A stretch of 64,000 nt of DNA, from positions 124,001-188,000 of the forward strand of contig NZ_FMVW01000003.1 in NCBI RefSeq assembly GCF_900102695.1, in the 5' to 3' direction. This document shows positions 50,568-60,416 of the stretch, in pieces. The DNA comes from Afifella marina DSM 2698. GTDB lineage: Bacteria; Pseudomonadota; Alphaproteobacteria; Rhizobiales; Afifellaceae. The position numbers and the translations under genes are program-made. The first letter of the stretch is position 1. Each line of letters opens with the position of its first letter. The notes under the pieces are model-generated. The model was not told where the DNA came from and made no database searches. It was given only the letters and a program-made list of their open reading frames with translations.

Positions 50568-52070
50568 TCAGGATGCAAGCTTCTGGCGCTGCATGCGGCG
50601 GCGATTGACGGATGAGGGAATGCCCATCGCTTCGCGGTATTTGGCAACCGTGCGGCGGGCGATGACGATGCCCTCGTCCTTCAGGATCGCCACGATCTGG
50701 TCATCGGAGAGGACGCGCTCGCCCTCGCCTGCGACGAGGACGCGAATGCGCTGGCGCACCGCCTCGGCGGAATGGGAATCGCCGCCATCCGTCGCAGCAA
50801 GCGCGACGGAGAAGAAGGCCTTGAGCGGAAAGATGCCGCGCGGCGTCGCCATCGCCTTATTGGCCACGGCGCGGCTCACCGTCGATTCGTGCATGCCGAT
50901 CTCGTCGGCCACCATGCGCAGCGTCAAAGGCTTCAGATAGGCGGCGCCGTCATGCAGGAAACGATCCTGCCAGCGTACGATTTCGGCCGATACGGCGAGC
51001 AGCGTGCGGGCGCGCTGATCGAGGCTCTTCTCGAGCCAGGTCGCCTTCTGCAGGCATTCGGAGAGAAACTTGTCGGTCGCCTGGTCACGGCGGCGACCTT
51101 TAACTTCCGTATGGTAGCGCCGATCGATGAGAAGCCGCGGCAGAACCGCATCGTTGAGATCGATCAGCCAGGCGCCTTCCGGCCCCGGCCTGACGACGAT
51201 GTCCGGCACCAGCAGCGCCACGGGATCGCTCAGATAGCGCAGGCCCGGTTTCGGATCGAGCGCCCTCACCTCGGCGATCATCTCGATCATGTCTTCCATA
51301 CCGACGCCGCAGGCGTTGCACAAAGCGGCTCGATTGCCCGAGGCGAGAAGCTCCAGATTGTCGATGAGGGCTGCCATGGCCGGGTCGCAACGATCGAATT
51401 CGGCCAACTGGATCTTCAGGCATTCCTTGAGCGAACGGGCGAAGACGCCGGCCGGCTCGAAACCCTGGCAGCGAGAAAGGACGCGCAGCACATCTTCCAC
51501 GGCCACTTCGAGGTTCGCCGCGAGAATCTCCGGCTCGGCGCGCAGATACCCGGCCTCGTCGATTTCGCCCAGAAGTGTGAGCGCGATCATGCGCTCCGTG
51601 GCGTCGGAAAAGGCCGCATCGATCTGCTGCTCGAGAACCGCGAGAAGCGTGGGCGTGGACGCCGCGTAGCTGTCTTCGTCGGGGAATTCGGACGTGTCGC
51701 GGCTGCCGGCGCGGGCAAAATCGCTCGAACCGGAAAGACTGCGGTCATCATCTGGGTAGAGATCTTCGCGGGCGACGTCGGTGTCGCTGACGGACGCAGC
51801 CGCCGTCTCTGCCGTGAGCTCTCCGCCCGCACTTTCCGCGGCGGACGCCTCTCGGGTCTCCTCGGCTGCCTCAGATGCGCGCTCCCCCGCATCGGCGCTC
51901 CCCTCACCGCTCTCGTCGCGCGAAAGCAGCGGGTTTTCTTCAATCTCACGGTCGATGAAGTCTTCGAGCTCCGGCGCCGACATCTGCAGGAGCCGGATCG
52001 CCTGCATGAGCTGCGGCGTGATGACCAGTGACTGCGACTGCCTGAGCTGAAGTCTCGCCGACATGTTCAT
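50568..52070 (-). CDS. rpoN: RNA polymerase sigma-54 factor
   Basis: The 500-residue protein starts with region I (LQLRQSQSLVITPQLMQAIR, rich in Gln/Leu), has an acidic region II (about 50-125), a core-binding domain, a helix-turn-helix (MHESTVSRAVANKAM) and the invariant RpoN box ARRTVAKYRE at about 471-480. It directs transcription from -24/-12 promoters with enhancer-binding proteins. The gene lies downstream of lptB in the usual alphaproteobacterial order, but the hibernation factor gene (hpf) that normally follows is absent here; a YiiX-like gene converges instead. Confidence 0.97.
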   Translation of the reverse strand: MNMSARLQLRQSQSLVITPQLMQAIRLLQMSAPELEDFIDREIEENPLLSRDESGEGSADAGERASEAAEETREASAAESAGGELTAETAAASVSDTDVAREDLYPDDDRSLSGSSDFARAGSRDTSEFPDEDSYAASTPTLLAVLEQQIDAAFSDATERMIALTLLGEIDEAGYLRAEPEILAANLEVAVEDVLRVLSRCQGFEPAGVFARSLKECLKIQLAEFDRCDPAMAALIDNLELLASGNRAALCNACGVGMEDMIEMIAEVRALDPKPGLRYLSDPVALLVPDIVVRPGPEGAWLIDLNDAVLPRLLIDRRYHTEVKGRRRDQATDKFLSECLQKATWLEKSLDQRARTLLAVSAEIVRWQDRFLHDGAAYLKPLTLRMVADEIGMHESTVSRAVANKAMATPRGIFPLKAFFSVALAATDGGDSHSAEAVRQRIRVLVAGEGERVLSDDQIVAILKDEGIVIARRTVAKYREAMGIPSSVNRRRMQRQKLAS

Positions 52071-52191
52071 CGTTGACGCCCCACGCCTTGGGGCCAGACG
52101 CCAACACCCTGCCGATGACCTTCAAATGACCTTCAGAGGAGGCAGCTGGCCCGTTCCTTGCAGGGAAAGCTTAACCGGCTTTTGGAGCGTG

Positions 52192-53112
52192 TCAAAGCCG
52201 GAAGTGCTCGCCCAGGTAAACGCGTCGCACCTCTGGATTGGCGACGATCGCTTCGGGGCTTCCTTCCGTCAAAACCTCGCCGGAATGGATGATATAGGCG
52301 CGGTCGATGAGCCCCAGCGTCTCCCTGACATTGTGGTCGGTGATGAGGACGCCGATGCCGCGCGAGGTCAGATGGCGCACCAGTGACTGAATGTCGCCGA
52401 CGGCGATCGGGTCGATGCCGGCGAAGGGCTCATCCAGCAGCATGAAGGCAGGGCGGCTCGCCAGCGCCCGCGCAATCTCGCAGCGCCGGCGTTCGCCGCC
52501 GGAGAGCGCAATCGCGGGCGATTTGCGCAGATGCCCGATATGGAATTCTTCGAGAAGCGAATCGAGTTCCTCCCGCCGCTTCTTGCGGTTGGGCTCCACC
52601 ACTTCGAGGATGGCGAGGATGTTGTCCTCCACGCTGAGCCCACGGAAGATCGACGCTTCCTGCGGCAGATAGCCGATGCCCAGCCGCGCACGCCGGTACA
52701 TCGGCAGACGCGTCACGTCGTAGCCCTCGAGTTCGATGCGGCCGCCTTCGGCACGGATCAGGCCGGTGATCATATAGAAGACCGTGGTCTTGCCGGCACC
52801 GTTTGGCCCGAGGAGCCCGACGGCTTCTCCCTGACGCACGGCGAGAGACACGTCCTTCACGACCGTGCGCCCCTTGAACGATCGCCTGAGGCCGCTCGCA
52901 ACGAGCCAGCCGTTGCGATCAAGGGCTTCGGAGCCTCCGGATTCTTCGCCGGCCATGCCGGTGTCCTTGTCGAAATCGGAGGCTTCTGCGGTCGAGGCGG
53001 CCCCGTCGGCGGGGCGGGAGGAATCACGCGACAGGCCAAAGAGACCTCGTCGCGAGCCCCCCTCAGCCTCGGTTTCGGCGGGGGCGCCTTTCGCGGCGCG
53101 GCGCATCAGCAT
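52192..53112 (-). CDS. lptB: LPS export ABC transporter ATP-binding protein LptB
   Basis: The 306-residue ATPase has Walker [17 protein letters not shown] (102-117), signature [15 protein letters not shown], Walker [14 protein letters not shown] and the LptB-typical [12 protein letters not shown] near residue 260. It powers extraction of LPS from the inner membrane with LptFG. The first 68 residues are an Arg/Ser/Glu-rich extension not found in E. coli LptB (241 residues); alphaproteobacterial LptB proteins often have one. It is coded 7 bp after lptA and 121 bp before rpoN. Confidence 0.96.
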   Translation of the reverse strand: MLMRRAAKGAPAETEAEGGSRRGLFGLSRDSSRPADGAASTAEASDFDKDTGMAGEESGGSEALDRNGWLVASGLRRSFKGRTVVKDVSLAVRQGEAVGLLGPNGAGKTTVFYMITGLIRAEGGRIELEGYDVTRLPMYRRARLGIGYLPQEASIFRGLSVEDNILAILEVVEPNRKKRREELDSLLEEFHIGHLRKSPAIALSGGERRRCEIARALASRPAFMLLDEPFAGIDPIAVGDIQSLVRHLTSRGIGVLITDHNVRETLGLIDRAYIIHSGEVLTEGSPEAIVANPEVRRVYLGEHFRL

Positions 53113-53119
53113 TGCTCCG

Positions 53120-53746
53120 TTACTGTCCGCTTTGACCGGACGAACCCGGCGCGAGGATTGTCTGCACGCGCCCGCCCTGCATCTGCGCCTGCTTGGTCTT
53201 CAAATTGACGACGAGCTTTTCTCCGCGCAGCACGTTGTCGTCCTCCGTCAGGACGACATTGCCGTAGAGGGTGACCATGTCGGTCGCCATTTCGAAGTCC
53301 GCCCGGTCGCCCGTCGCGGTGCGGTTTTCGGAGGTGACGAGGACGCCGCCTTCCGCCTCGATACGGGTGATGGAAGAGCCCGGCGTTGCGGAGGCGTTCG
53401 AGGAGGCCTTGCCGCTGTTTCCGCCACTCTCCCCCGTGCTGCCTCCGTTGCCCCCGCCGCCATTGAGGCTTTCGCTGGGGTTGCCGGAGTAATGAACTGT
53501 CAGTTTGGCCGTCTCCAGCACGGTTTCGGCCTGGCGGACTTTCACATTGCCGCTGTAGATCGCAACCTTGTCGTTGTCGCGCACCTCCAGACGATCGGCT
53601 TCCACCATGATCGGATCGTTGGAGCTTGAGGAGAAACCCGAGAAGGTTTCCCCGAAATCCTGCGCCGGCGCCATCGAAACGAAGGGCAGAACGCAAAGCG
53701 CGGCGAGAAGCGCCGTAAGCCGCAAAGACATCAGCAAAGACCTCAA
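53120..53746 (-). CDS. lptA: LPS transport periplasmic protein LptA
   Basis: This 208-residue protein has a signal peptide (about residues 1-28) and an OstA-like beta-jellyroll that binds lipid A during transport across the periplasm: [20 protein letters not shown] (about 44-63), [20 protein letters not shown] and [21 protein letters not shown] 30-residue Gly/Ser/Asn-rich insert (from [20 protein letters not shown]) interrupts the domain. The start overlaps the end of lptC by 4 bp. It works with LptC upstream and LptB downstream. Confidence 0.94.
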   Translation of the reverse strand: MRSLLMSLRLTALLAALCVLPFVSMAPAQDFGETFSGFSSSSNDPIMVEADRLEVRDNDKVAIYSGNVKVRQAETVLETAKLTVHYSGNPSESLNGGGGNGGSTGESGGNSGKASSNASATPGSSITRIEAEGGVLVTSENRTATGDRADFEMATDMVTLYGNVVLTEDDNVLRGEKLVVNLKTKQAQMQGGRVQTILAPGSSGQSGQ

Positions 53747-54462
53747 TTGACGGCCGCCCCTTGGCCACGTTTCGGCGGCATGATGCGCGTGCGCACATTG
53801 CCCTGGATAATGATGCGTTGACCGCCGTCGGTGGCGTCGATCGAATTCCCGGTCGTTTCGCTATCTTGATAGGTGATCGAAACGGGGTTGTCGGATTTGA
53901 GCGTGCCGCTCTTCGTATCGATCTGTGCGCCAGTCAGCGTCAGACCGTAACCGTCGGCGGAATCGACGACGATGTTGCCGCCCATCTGGAGATCGCCCTT
54001 GGCATTGTCGAAATCGGCCGTGACGGCGTCGATCGCCACCGGCCCGCGGCCTGGCGAGTTGATGTGCGCGGTGATGTTCTCCAGCGTCACGGCGTCGGGC
54101 GAGGTGAACTTCTGGATGGCACGATCGGCTTCCAGACGGAATTCGCGATCGTAGCGATCGAAGCCCGTGAGCTTCGGATTGTCCATGATGATGGCGTTCT
54201 TGGCGATCGTCGTCTTGGCGATCGACAGGTCGAACTGTTCATCGCTCGAGAATTGCCCGATGAGCGCAAGGACTGCGATGCCTGCAACACCGCCCACCGG
54301 CAGAAGGACGCGCAGAAACCGCACGAAGGCCGAATGACGCTTCGCCTTGCGGAAAGCCTTGTCGCGCGCAGAAAGCCGGGCACGCCCGAAAATCTGCGGC
54401 TGCGCCGTCGCGGTTGCTGTCGCAGCTGCCATCAACTCACCTTCTGGTGTCGGGGTCGCCAC
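53743..54462 (-). CDS. lptC: LPS export protein LptC
   Basis: The 239-residue protein is cytoplasmic for about 45 residues, has one membrane anchor at about 46-66 (FVRFLRVLLPVGGVAGIAVL) and a periplasmic beta-jellyroll with PKLTGFDRYDREFRLEADRA and GGNIVVDSADGYGLTLTGAQ. It is a member of the DUF1239/LptC group and bridges LptFG-B to LptA. The N-terminal 40 residues are Ala/Arg-rich. It starts the lpt group, 45 bp after rnd, and ends in a 4-bp overlap with lptA. Confidence 0.93.
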   Translation of the reverse strand: MATPTPEGELMAAATATATAQPQIFGRARLSARDKAFRKAKRHSAFVRFLRVLLPVGGVAGIAVLALIGQFSSDEQFDLSIAKTTIAKNAIIMDNPKLTGFDRYDREFRLEADRAIQKFTSPDAVTLENITAHINSPGRGPVAIDAVTADFDNAKGDLQMGGNIVVDSADGYGLTLTGAQIDTKSGTLKSDNPVSITYQDSETTGNSIDATDGGQRIIIQGNVRTRIMPPKRGQGAAVN

Positions 54463-54507
54463 ACTTCATGCCGTCCAACATGGTGATTTTTGGGCGGACG
54501 CCAACCT

Positions 54508-55122
54508 TTAGGCATGCGCGAAGATATCCGAATCCTCCCAACCGAGCAAATCGAGCTCGGCGCGCACGGGCACGAAACGGAAGCAGGCTTCGGCGAGCTC
54601 AAGGCGATGCTCGCGGGTCAGCCTTTCCACGAGAACCTCGCGCATGGCGTGGAGATGGAGAACGTCGGCGGCCGCATATTGGAGCTGCGCTTCACTCAAA
54701 GTGTCGGCGCCCCAATCGGAGCTCTGCTGCTGCTTCGACAATTCGAGACCGAGGAGCTCGCGCGCCAGATCCTTGAGACCGTGGCGGTCGGTGTAGGTGC
54801 GCACGAGTTTGGAGGCGATCTTCGTACACCAGATCGGCGTCGTGATCACGCCGAACGCATAGCGCAAAGCCGCCACGTCGAAGCGGGCGTAATGAAAGAT
54901 CTTCGTGCGCTCCTGATCGGCCATCAGCGCCGTCAGATTGGGTGCCGCGTCCTGACCCTGCGCGATCCGCACCACATCAGCGGTGCCGTCGCCCGGAGAA
55001 AGCTGCACGACACAGAGCCGGTCGCGGCCGGGCCGGAGCCCCATCGTCTCGGTGTCGATCGCGACGAACTCGCCGTAATTGGAAAGATCCGGCAGATCGC
55101 CTTCGTGAAAGCGGATGGTCAT
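54508..55122 (-). CDS. rnd: ribonuclease D (short DEDDy exonuclease)
   Basis: This 204-residue 3'-5' exonuclease carries the DEDDy set: Asp23 and Glu25 in AIDTETMGL, Asp82 in HYARFDVAALRY, and Tyr149/Asp153 in QYAAADVLHL. Only the nuclease domain is present; the HRDC domains of E. coli RNase D are missing, as is typical of the alphaproteobacterial short form that precedes lptC. It should trim tRNA and other stable RNA ends. It opens the rnd-lptC-lptA-lptB-rpoN group. Confidence 0.94.
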   Translation of the reverse strand: MTIRFHEGDLPDLSNYGEFVAIDTETMGLRPGRDRLCVVQLSPGDGTADVVRIAQGQDAAPNLTALMADQERTKIFHYARFDVAALRYAFGVITTPIWCTKIASKLVRTYTDRHGLKDLARELLGLELSKQQQSSDWGADTLSEAQLQYAAADVLHLHAMREVLVERLTREHRLELAEACFRFVPVRAELDLLGWEDSDIFAHA

Positions 55123-55505
55123 GTCTTAGCCTCTTCGTTGGCAAAGCTCCTGACATGATCTGCGCCCTCCGACAATGGGTGACGGCCGCCTCGCCCGCGG
55201 GGCCGGCGCCCGGAACGGACGCCCAAAGAGCCCGCTCGCGTGGCCTCACTCTCCTTGCCCCGTTCACCATTGCCATTGTGCCGGCAACCTGATCCCGGCA
55301 GATCTTCTCTCTTATTCCAGCGGATCTTCTCTCCGCCGTGATGCTTTTCAGCGTGGTTCCTGCCATCGTCGTTGCAAACGATCCGCAATCAGCGAGGCGG
55401 CCGATTGCAGGACGAAGGGGTCAGAGCCGCAGCCCCTCTCTTGCACGCAGCCAATCCTTGCTGTTGCCCTCCGCCCCTCTCAACAGCCCATGAAAGGCCA
55501 CGCCC
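55123..55505. promoter_or_regulatory. divergent intergenic region rnd/GFA
   Basis: The 383 bp between divergent starts carry no gene that I can support: frames that stay open are Arg/Ala/Pro-rich on both strands. The stretch 55300-55400 has lower GC and may contain the rnd promoter. Nothing else is recognised. Confidence 0.4.
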
Positions 55506-55967
55506 ATGACTTCGACCGAATGGAAAACACGCCAAGGCTCGTGTCGCTGCGGCAGGCTGCGCTTCGAAATCACCTCGCCCCCGCTCGTCACGACGGCGTG
55601 CCATTGCAAGGGATGCCAGCGGATGAGTGCGAGCGCTTTTTCCCTGAGCGTGGCGGTGCCTGCAGCTGGATTCCGAATTCTCTCCGGCGAGCCCGTCATC
55701 GGCGGCGCGCAGGAAATGCAGGGGATCGTCCATTCGTTCTGCGGTCACTGCATGAGCTGGGTCTTCACGCGCTTTCCCGAAGTGATGGGCGAAATCGTCA
55801 ATGTTCGCAGCACGATGCTTGACGACACAACCGGTCTGGAACCCTTTATCGAAACCTGCACGGCCGAAAAGCTCGACTGGGTCACAACGCCGGCAAAGCA
55901 CAGCTTCGCCCATTTCCCCGCACCCGAGGAGTTTCCTGCGCTGATCGAAGAATATGGCAGGCGCTGA
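55506..55967 (+). CDS. GFA family zinc-binding protein
   Basis: The 153-residue protein has the GFA/CENP-V fold with zinc ligands in GSCRCGRLRFE (about 11-21), ACHCKGCQRMS (about 31-41) and SFCGHCMSW (about 77-85). Homologues have been linked to glutathione-dependent formaldehyde binding, though this is not proven for most. It stands alone between the rnd group and the convergent DsbA-like gene; a CCGCC-GAT-GGCGG hairpin lies near 55978 after its stop. Cytoplasmic. Confidence 0.9.
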   Translation: MTSTEWKTRQGSCRCGRLRFEITSPPLVTTACHCKGCQRMSASAFSLSVAVPAAGFRILSGEPVIGGAQEMQGIVHSFCGHCMSWVFTRFPEVMGEIVNVRSTMLDDTTGLEPFIETCTAEKLDWVTTPAKHSFAHFPAPEEFPALIEEYGRR

Positions 55968-56012
55968 GCATCTCTCTCCGCCGATGGCGGAAAGCGATCG
56001 CTTGAAAACGCC

Positions 56013-56621
56013 TCAGCCGCGGGCCTTGGCAAACGCCTCCAGCAGCGCCTTTTCGTCCATCACGCCGGGATAAAGTGTGGTCTCGGCGACGAAGGCCGGG
56101 GTGCCGGGAAAGCCAAAAGCTTCCGCCTGATGCGAATTGCGCATGATGAGCGCGTCGATCTCGCCCTTGCGCTCACGGTAGGCGTTGCGAAGCGTTTCCA
56201 CGTCGAGCTCAGCTTTCTCCAACGTCGTCTCGACCGCCTGCCGGCTGAGCGCCCCTTTCGTGTTCAAAAGCGCTTCCTGAGCATGGGCGTAGCCGCCGGT
56301 CGGTACGGCGGCGAGGACGAGATGCGACGCATAGACGGAGGCCTCGCCGAAGATCGGCCAGTCTTTCATGACGAGGCGCACCTTGCCGTCTGTTTCGACC
56401 GCGCGCATCACCTCCGCATGGCTGCCCTTGCAGGCCGGACATTGGTAGTCAAAGTATTCGACCAGCGTCACGTCACCGTCGGGGTTGCCGCGCACGGGGG
56501 CGGTCGGATCGGAGAGGACCTCCTCGACGGTCAGTCCCGTCTGCCCCCGCGCGAAGCCCGGCAACAGAGCAAAGCCGGCCGCGCCTGCGGCCAGCATCAT
56601 GAAACGGCGGCGATCCAGCAT
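56013..56621 (-). CDS. DsbA family thiol oxidoreductase
   Basis: This 202-residue exported protein has a twin-arginine-like signal DRRRFMMLAAGAAGFALL and then a thioredoxin fold with the active site CPAC (Cys61, Cys64) and the cis-Pro loop GFPGTPAF near residue 173. It belongs to the Com1/BdbD-type DsbA relatives common in alphaproteobacteria. It should introduce or shuffle disulfides in periplasmic proteins. It lies one base after the L,D-transpeptidase stop on the same strand, so the two are co-transcribed; the substrate pair is unknown. Confidence 0.9.
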   Translation of the reverse strand: MLDRRRFMMLAAGAAGFALLPGFARGQTGLTVEEVLSDPTAPVRGNPDGDVTLVEYFDYQCPACKGSHAEVMRAVETDGKVRLVMKDWPIFGEASVYASHLVLAAVPTGGYAHAQEALLNTKGALSRQAVETTLEKAELDVETLRNAYRERKGEIDALIMRNSHQAEAFGFPGTPAFVAETTLYPGVMDEKALLEAFAKARG

Positions 56622-56622
56622 G

Positions 56623-57384
56623 TCAGCTCAGCCCTCCCGACGCCGCGGCGCCGGTCAGAGGTCCCGCAGCCATCGGGCCATTCGGCACCGTTCCCTGACC
56701 GGATTGCGAACGATTCAATACCACGACGCGCGACCCTGGGGGGACGCGGCTGGCGAGATCGATGATATCCTGGTTGAACAATCGGATACAGCCTGACGAA
56801 ACCGCCTTGCCGATCGACCAGGGCTCGTTCGTGCCATGAATGCGGTAGAGCGTGTCCCGGCCGTTCTTATAAAGATAAAGCGCGCGGGCCCCGAGCGGAT
56901 TGGAAACGCCACCGTCGAGCCCGTCGGCAACCTTGCCATATCGATCCGGCTCGCGTTTGATCATCGCCTGTGTCGGCGTCCACCGCGGCCATGCCGCCTT
57001 GCGCGCAACTTCCGCCTTGCCGGCAAATTCCATTCCCGAACGGGCGACGCCGATGCCATAGCGCATGGCCTTGCCGTTCTCCATCACGAGATAGAGAAAG
57101 CGTTCGTAAGGATCGACGACGATGGTGCCGGCCGGATAAGGCGAATTGTAATCGACCATCTGACGCAGATAGCGGGGATCGACTTTCGACACATCGATTG
57201 CAGAGACGTTCCAGCCATCATCTTGCACCGGGCCATACATGCGCACATAGCTTTGATCGATGCGCGGCCCCTCAGGTGGTGCAGGACGTGTCGTCGTGCA
57301 GGCGGCGAGCGCCAAGACAAGCGCAGCGACGGCCGGAAGCCGCAGGGCCACCCCGCGGCTTTTCTCAAACATCCAGTTCGGCAA
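56623..57384 (-). CDS. L,D-transpeptidase lipoprotein (ErfK/YbiS/YcfS/YnhG family)
   Basis: The 253-residue protein has a lipobox LALAAC with Cys29, then a YkuD catalytic domain: the pocket His183 in RIHGTNEP and the nucleophile Cys199 in [11 protein letters not shown], as in ErfK-type enzymes that attach Braun lipoprotein or form 3-3 crosslinks. It follows [18 protein letters not shown], a block conserved among alphaproteobacterial members. This is the second L,D-transpeptidase in the window; the first lies at 27743-29092 and differs in domain make-up. Paired with the DsbA-like gene downstream. Confidence 0.93.
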   Translation of the reverse strand: MPNWMFEKSRGVALRLPAVAALVLALAACTTTRPAPPEGPRIDQSYVRMYGPVQDDGWNVSAIDVSKVDPRYLRQMVDYNSPYPAGTIVVDPYERFLYLVMENGKAMRYGIGVARSGMEFAGKAEVARKAAWPRWTPTQAMIKREPDRYGKVADGLDGGVSNPLGARALYLYKNGRDTLYRIHGTNEPWSIGKAVSSGCIRLFNQDIIDLASRVPPGSRVVVLNRSQSGQGTVPNGPMAAGPLTGAAASGGLS

Positions 57385-57623
57385 TTCTTTCTCCTTCTTG
57401 CGCGTTCAGCCGACCCAACCCCGCCCATGAATGGGAGCAAGGCCGTGATGGCCGGCGGGCCGCGCCCTCGCAGTGCGGACAAAGCTCCCGACTGCGGCCC
57501 CGCGCGGATGGCCATCGCTTCAAGGCGAAGATGTGACCGAACCATCATTTGTCGAGAGAGATCACGTTCTTATCACTGCAAGTGAGAACGAACGCGGCGC
57601 GCGTGCAACACATGGCAAGCCGT

Positions 57624-60116
57624 TCAGCGCCCGGCGAGACGACCCTCCGTCCGCGCCAGATGGCTCGCCTGATGTGCAGCCTTCATGTCGAGGGCGCGAC
57701 GCAGGGCAATCGCAATCGCGCTCTCGATCGGAAGCCAGGCAAGCGCATAAGCCCAGACGCCAAGCGCATAGGTCCAGCCGATCGGCGTCACGAAGATGCC
57801 GTAGACGGCCACAAGCGTGCCAAGAATCTGCGTCGCCTCCGTCGTCAGGAACAGCTTGAGGCTCGGGAAAGGCCTTGACCAGAACCAGCGCTGGTTACGC
57901 GTAACGTAGAGGGTCAGGTGGCCAGCGACGAGAAGCTTGAGGAAAATCACCGTCTGGATGACCTCGCGCGGCAAATGCATGACCGTGTCGACGTACCAGA
58001 AGAGCAGAAAGGTCTCCGCCACGCCTAGGAGGCCGAGGCAGCTCGCGATGGTGAGTACCCGCGGCATATTCCAGCGCACAGGCTTTTCGGCGACATTGGC
58101 GTTGTCGTAGGCAATCATCATGATCGGGAAGTCGTTCAGGACCGCCAGAAGCACGATCATGACGGCCGTCACCGGATAGAAGTCGAAGATCAGGATCGAC
58201 AGGCTCATGAACACCAGAACCCGGATCGTCTCGGCGATGCGGAAGGTGGCGTAGCTCGTCATCCGTTCGAAGATCCGCCGCGCCTCTTCGATCGCCGAGG
58301 AGATGACGCCAAGACCTGAACTCGTCAGCACGACATCGGCGGCGGCACGGGCGGCATCCGTCGCCCCGCTGACCGCGATGCCGGCATCGGCCTGTTTCAA
58401 GGCCGGGGCATCGTTCACGCCGTCGCCCGTCATCGCCACGATGTGGCCGCGGTCCTGCAAGGCGCGCACGATCTTGAATTTGTGCTCGGGCAGGACGCGG
58501 GCAACGCCGTCGGCCTGTTCGATGCGCTCGCTGACCTCGCCGTCGCTGCCATCGGCGAAGACGGTGTCGGCGGAGCGGATGTTGCGACGAAGACCGAGCT
58601 TGGCCGCGATCTGGCGCGCGATCGCCTCATGGTCGCCGGTGATCATCTTGACGGCGAGGCCCATCCGGCCGGTTTCGGCAATGGTCGCGGCCGCATCCTC
58701 ACGCGGCGGATCGAAAATCGAGACGAGGCCGATGAACTGCCAGACATCGCCCTCGCGGCGGGCCACGCCGAGGGCGCGGTAACCTTCCTCGGCCAGGCGG
58801 TCGACCTCTGCCTCGATGCGCGCACGGATCTCCGCCGGCGGCGTGGCGAGATCGAGAATGACCTGGGGAGCGCCCTTGGAGAAGGCGATTTTGCGATCGC
58901 CCAACGTCGCCTCCACCATCGTGCGTTTCGACACCGGGTCGAAGGGCGTGAAATCGCCGATCACGTAGCCGGCACCGGCGGCTGCGCCTTCGGCGGCGAG
59001 CACCGCCTTGTCGATCGGATCGGGATCATTGGCGTTGCTTGCAAGCTGCGCGGCAAGGACGACATCGGACGCCTCCACCCCCTGTTCGGGGAGGATGTCG
59101 GCGACAGTCAGCGCGTTCATTGTCAAGGTGCCGGTCTTGTCGACGCAAAGGACATCGACGCCGGCCAGTTCCTCAATCGCCACGAGGCGAGAGACGATCG
59201 CCTTCATCCGGGCGAGCTTTTCCGCGCCGACCGCCATCGTCACCGACAGGACCGTCGGCAGAGCGACCGGGATCGCCGCCACCGTCAGAATGAGCGAAAA
59301 TTGCACGGTCTCCCAGAAGGGCGTACCGCGGAAGACGGCCACGAGCACGATCACCGCGACGAGGACGAGCGTCGTCAGGATCAGGAAATTGCCGATAGAA
59401 AGCACCGCGCGCTGGAAATGCGAGCGCGTCTCGGCAGAGGCGACGAGCTGCGCCGTCTTGCCGAAATAAGTGTTCATGCCCGTCGCCGTCACAACGCCCG
59501 TCATCTCGCCGAGCTTGACGACAGAACCGGAATAGGCGGCGTCGCCGACAGCCTTATCGACCGGCATGGATTCACCCGTCAGCGCCGCCTCGTCGGCGCT
59601 CAGATAATCGCCGGCGACGAGCCGGATGTCGGCGGGCGTGACATTGCCGATGCGCAAAAGCACGACATCGCCCGGCACCAGATCTTTCGCCGGCAGCGTC
59701 TGCCAGGTGCCGTCGCGCAAGACGCGGGCGGTGAGCGCCAGGCTCTCCTTCAAAAGCTCGATGGCGTTGCCGGCCTTCCTTTCCTGCCAGAAATCGACGG
59801 CCGCATTGACGAGAAGCATGGTGACGATGATGGCGAAACCGGCCCAGTCACCGAGTGCTGCGGAGAGGATCGCCGCCGCCTCGATCATCCACGGGATCGG
59901 CGCCCAGAAATAGCGCATGAGCCGCTGGAGAGGGCTCGTCTTCTCTTCGCTGATGGCGTTTTCGCCGAACGTCGCCAGTCGCTCCTGGGCCGTCTCGCTC
60001 GTCAGGCCGGTTTCGAGATCGGTCTCCGGCAGGGGCGCTTCTGCCGGTGTCGCACCCTCCGGCAGTTCTTGAGGGGGCTGTTTTTGAGGGGGCTTCGCGG
60101 CCGTTTTATCGTTCAT
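57624..60116 (-). CDS. P3A-type plasma-membrane H+-ATPase
   Basis: The 830-residue P-type ATPase has the phosphorylation loop CVDKTGTLTMN (about 321-331), the TGES actuator motif (ADEAALTGESMPVD), KGAPQVIL in the nucleotide domain and TGDGVNDAPALKQADAGIAV near residue 560. Ten membrane helices are expected. This is the proton-pump subfamily IIIA best known from plants and fungi, found in some bacteria and archaea. It lacks the long C-terminal autoinhibitory domain. The first 35 residues are Pro/Gln/Glu-rich. The ATG at 60116 (MNDKTAAK) is preferred over a longer upstream frame. It is a single-gene unit. Confidence 0.93.
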   Translation of the reverse strand: MNDKTAAKPPQKQPPQELPEGATPAEAPLPETDLETGLTSETAQERLATFGENAISEEKTSPLQRLMRYFWAPIPWMIEAAAILSAALGDWAGFAIIVTMLLVNAAVDFWQERKAGNAIELLKESLALTARVLRDGTWQTLPAKDLVPGDVVLLRIGNVTPADIRLVAGDYLSADEAALTGESMPVDKAVGDAAYSGSVVKLGEMTGVVTATGMNTYFGKTAQLVASAETRSHFQRAVLSIGNFLILTTLVLVAVIVLVAVFRGTPFWETVQFSLILTVAAIPVALPTVLSVTMAVGAEKLARMKAIVSRLVAIEELAGVDVLCVDKTGTLTMNALTVADILPEQGVEASDVVLAAQLASNANDPDPIDKAVLAAEGAAAGAGYVIGDFTPFDPVSKRTMVEATLGDRKIAFSKGAPQVILDLATPPAEIRARIEAEVDRLAEEGYRALGVARREGDVWQFIGLVSIFDPPREDAAATIAETGRMGLAVKMITGDHEAIARQIAAKLGLRRNIRSADTVFADGSDGEVSERIEQADGVARVLPEHKFKIVRALQDRGHIVAMTGDGVNDAPALKQADAGIAVSGATDAARAAADVVLTSSGLGVISSAIEEARRIFERMTSYATFRIAETIRVLVFMSLSILIFDFYPVTAVMIVLLAVLNDFPIMMIAYDNANVAEKPVRWNMPRVLTIASCLGLLGVAETFLLFWYVDTVMHLPREVIQTVIFLKLLVAGHLTLYVTRNQRWFWSRPFPSLKLFLTTEATQILGTLVAVYGIFVTPIGWTYALGVWAYALAWLPIESAIAIALRRALDMKAAHQASHLARTEGRLAGR

Positions 60117-60416
60117 GTCTTCGATCCTCCGCCAGATCACGACCAGGGGAAACAGCGCTGCGCGCCCCCGCCGTATCCGCGTCATCTCCTGTGATGAAGG
60201 ATCCTCCTTAACGTCTCACTGCACCGGGCCGCCGCAGGTAAATTCGGCGTTCGCCGGCGGTGCGGCTTATGCTGCCGCAGCGTCACCAACGCCTCAGAAA
60301 AGGCGATCTTGTGGAGACAAGATTAAGTTCGCGAAAGATTGGGGCGCGGATGCCCGTCTCCTCCCACATGGAGCGGAATCAACGGGCCACGCGACTGGCG
60401 GCCAGGCTTTGCCCTC
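60117..60416. promoter_or_regulatory. 300-bp upstream region of the H+-ATPase with an inverted repeat
   Basis: No gene is supported here. A perfect inverted repeat ATCTTGT-GGAG-ACAAGAT at 60306-60323 lies about 190 bp upstream of the ATPase start and could be an operator or RNA hairpin. There is no T run, so a terminator for the regulator gene to the right is unlikely. Confidence 0.42.

Noticed and set aside
57573-57585. TCACT-GCA-AGTGA inverted repeat between the H+-ATPase and L,D-transpeptidase genes
   Set aside because: Short, without a T run, and in no clear relation to a promoter; chance is likely.
58443-60194. A 583-codon frame antisense to the H+-ATPase
   Set aside because: A shadow of the ATPase gene, without domains; the minus strand carries all P-type motifs.
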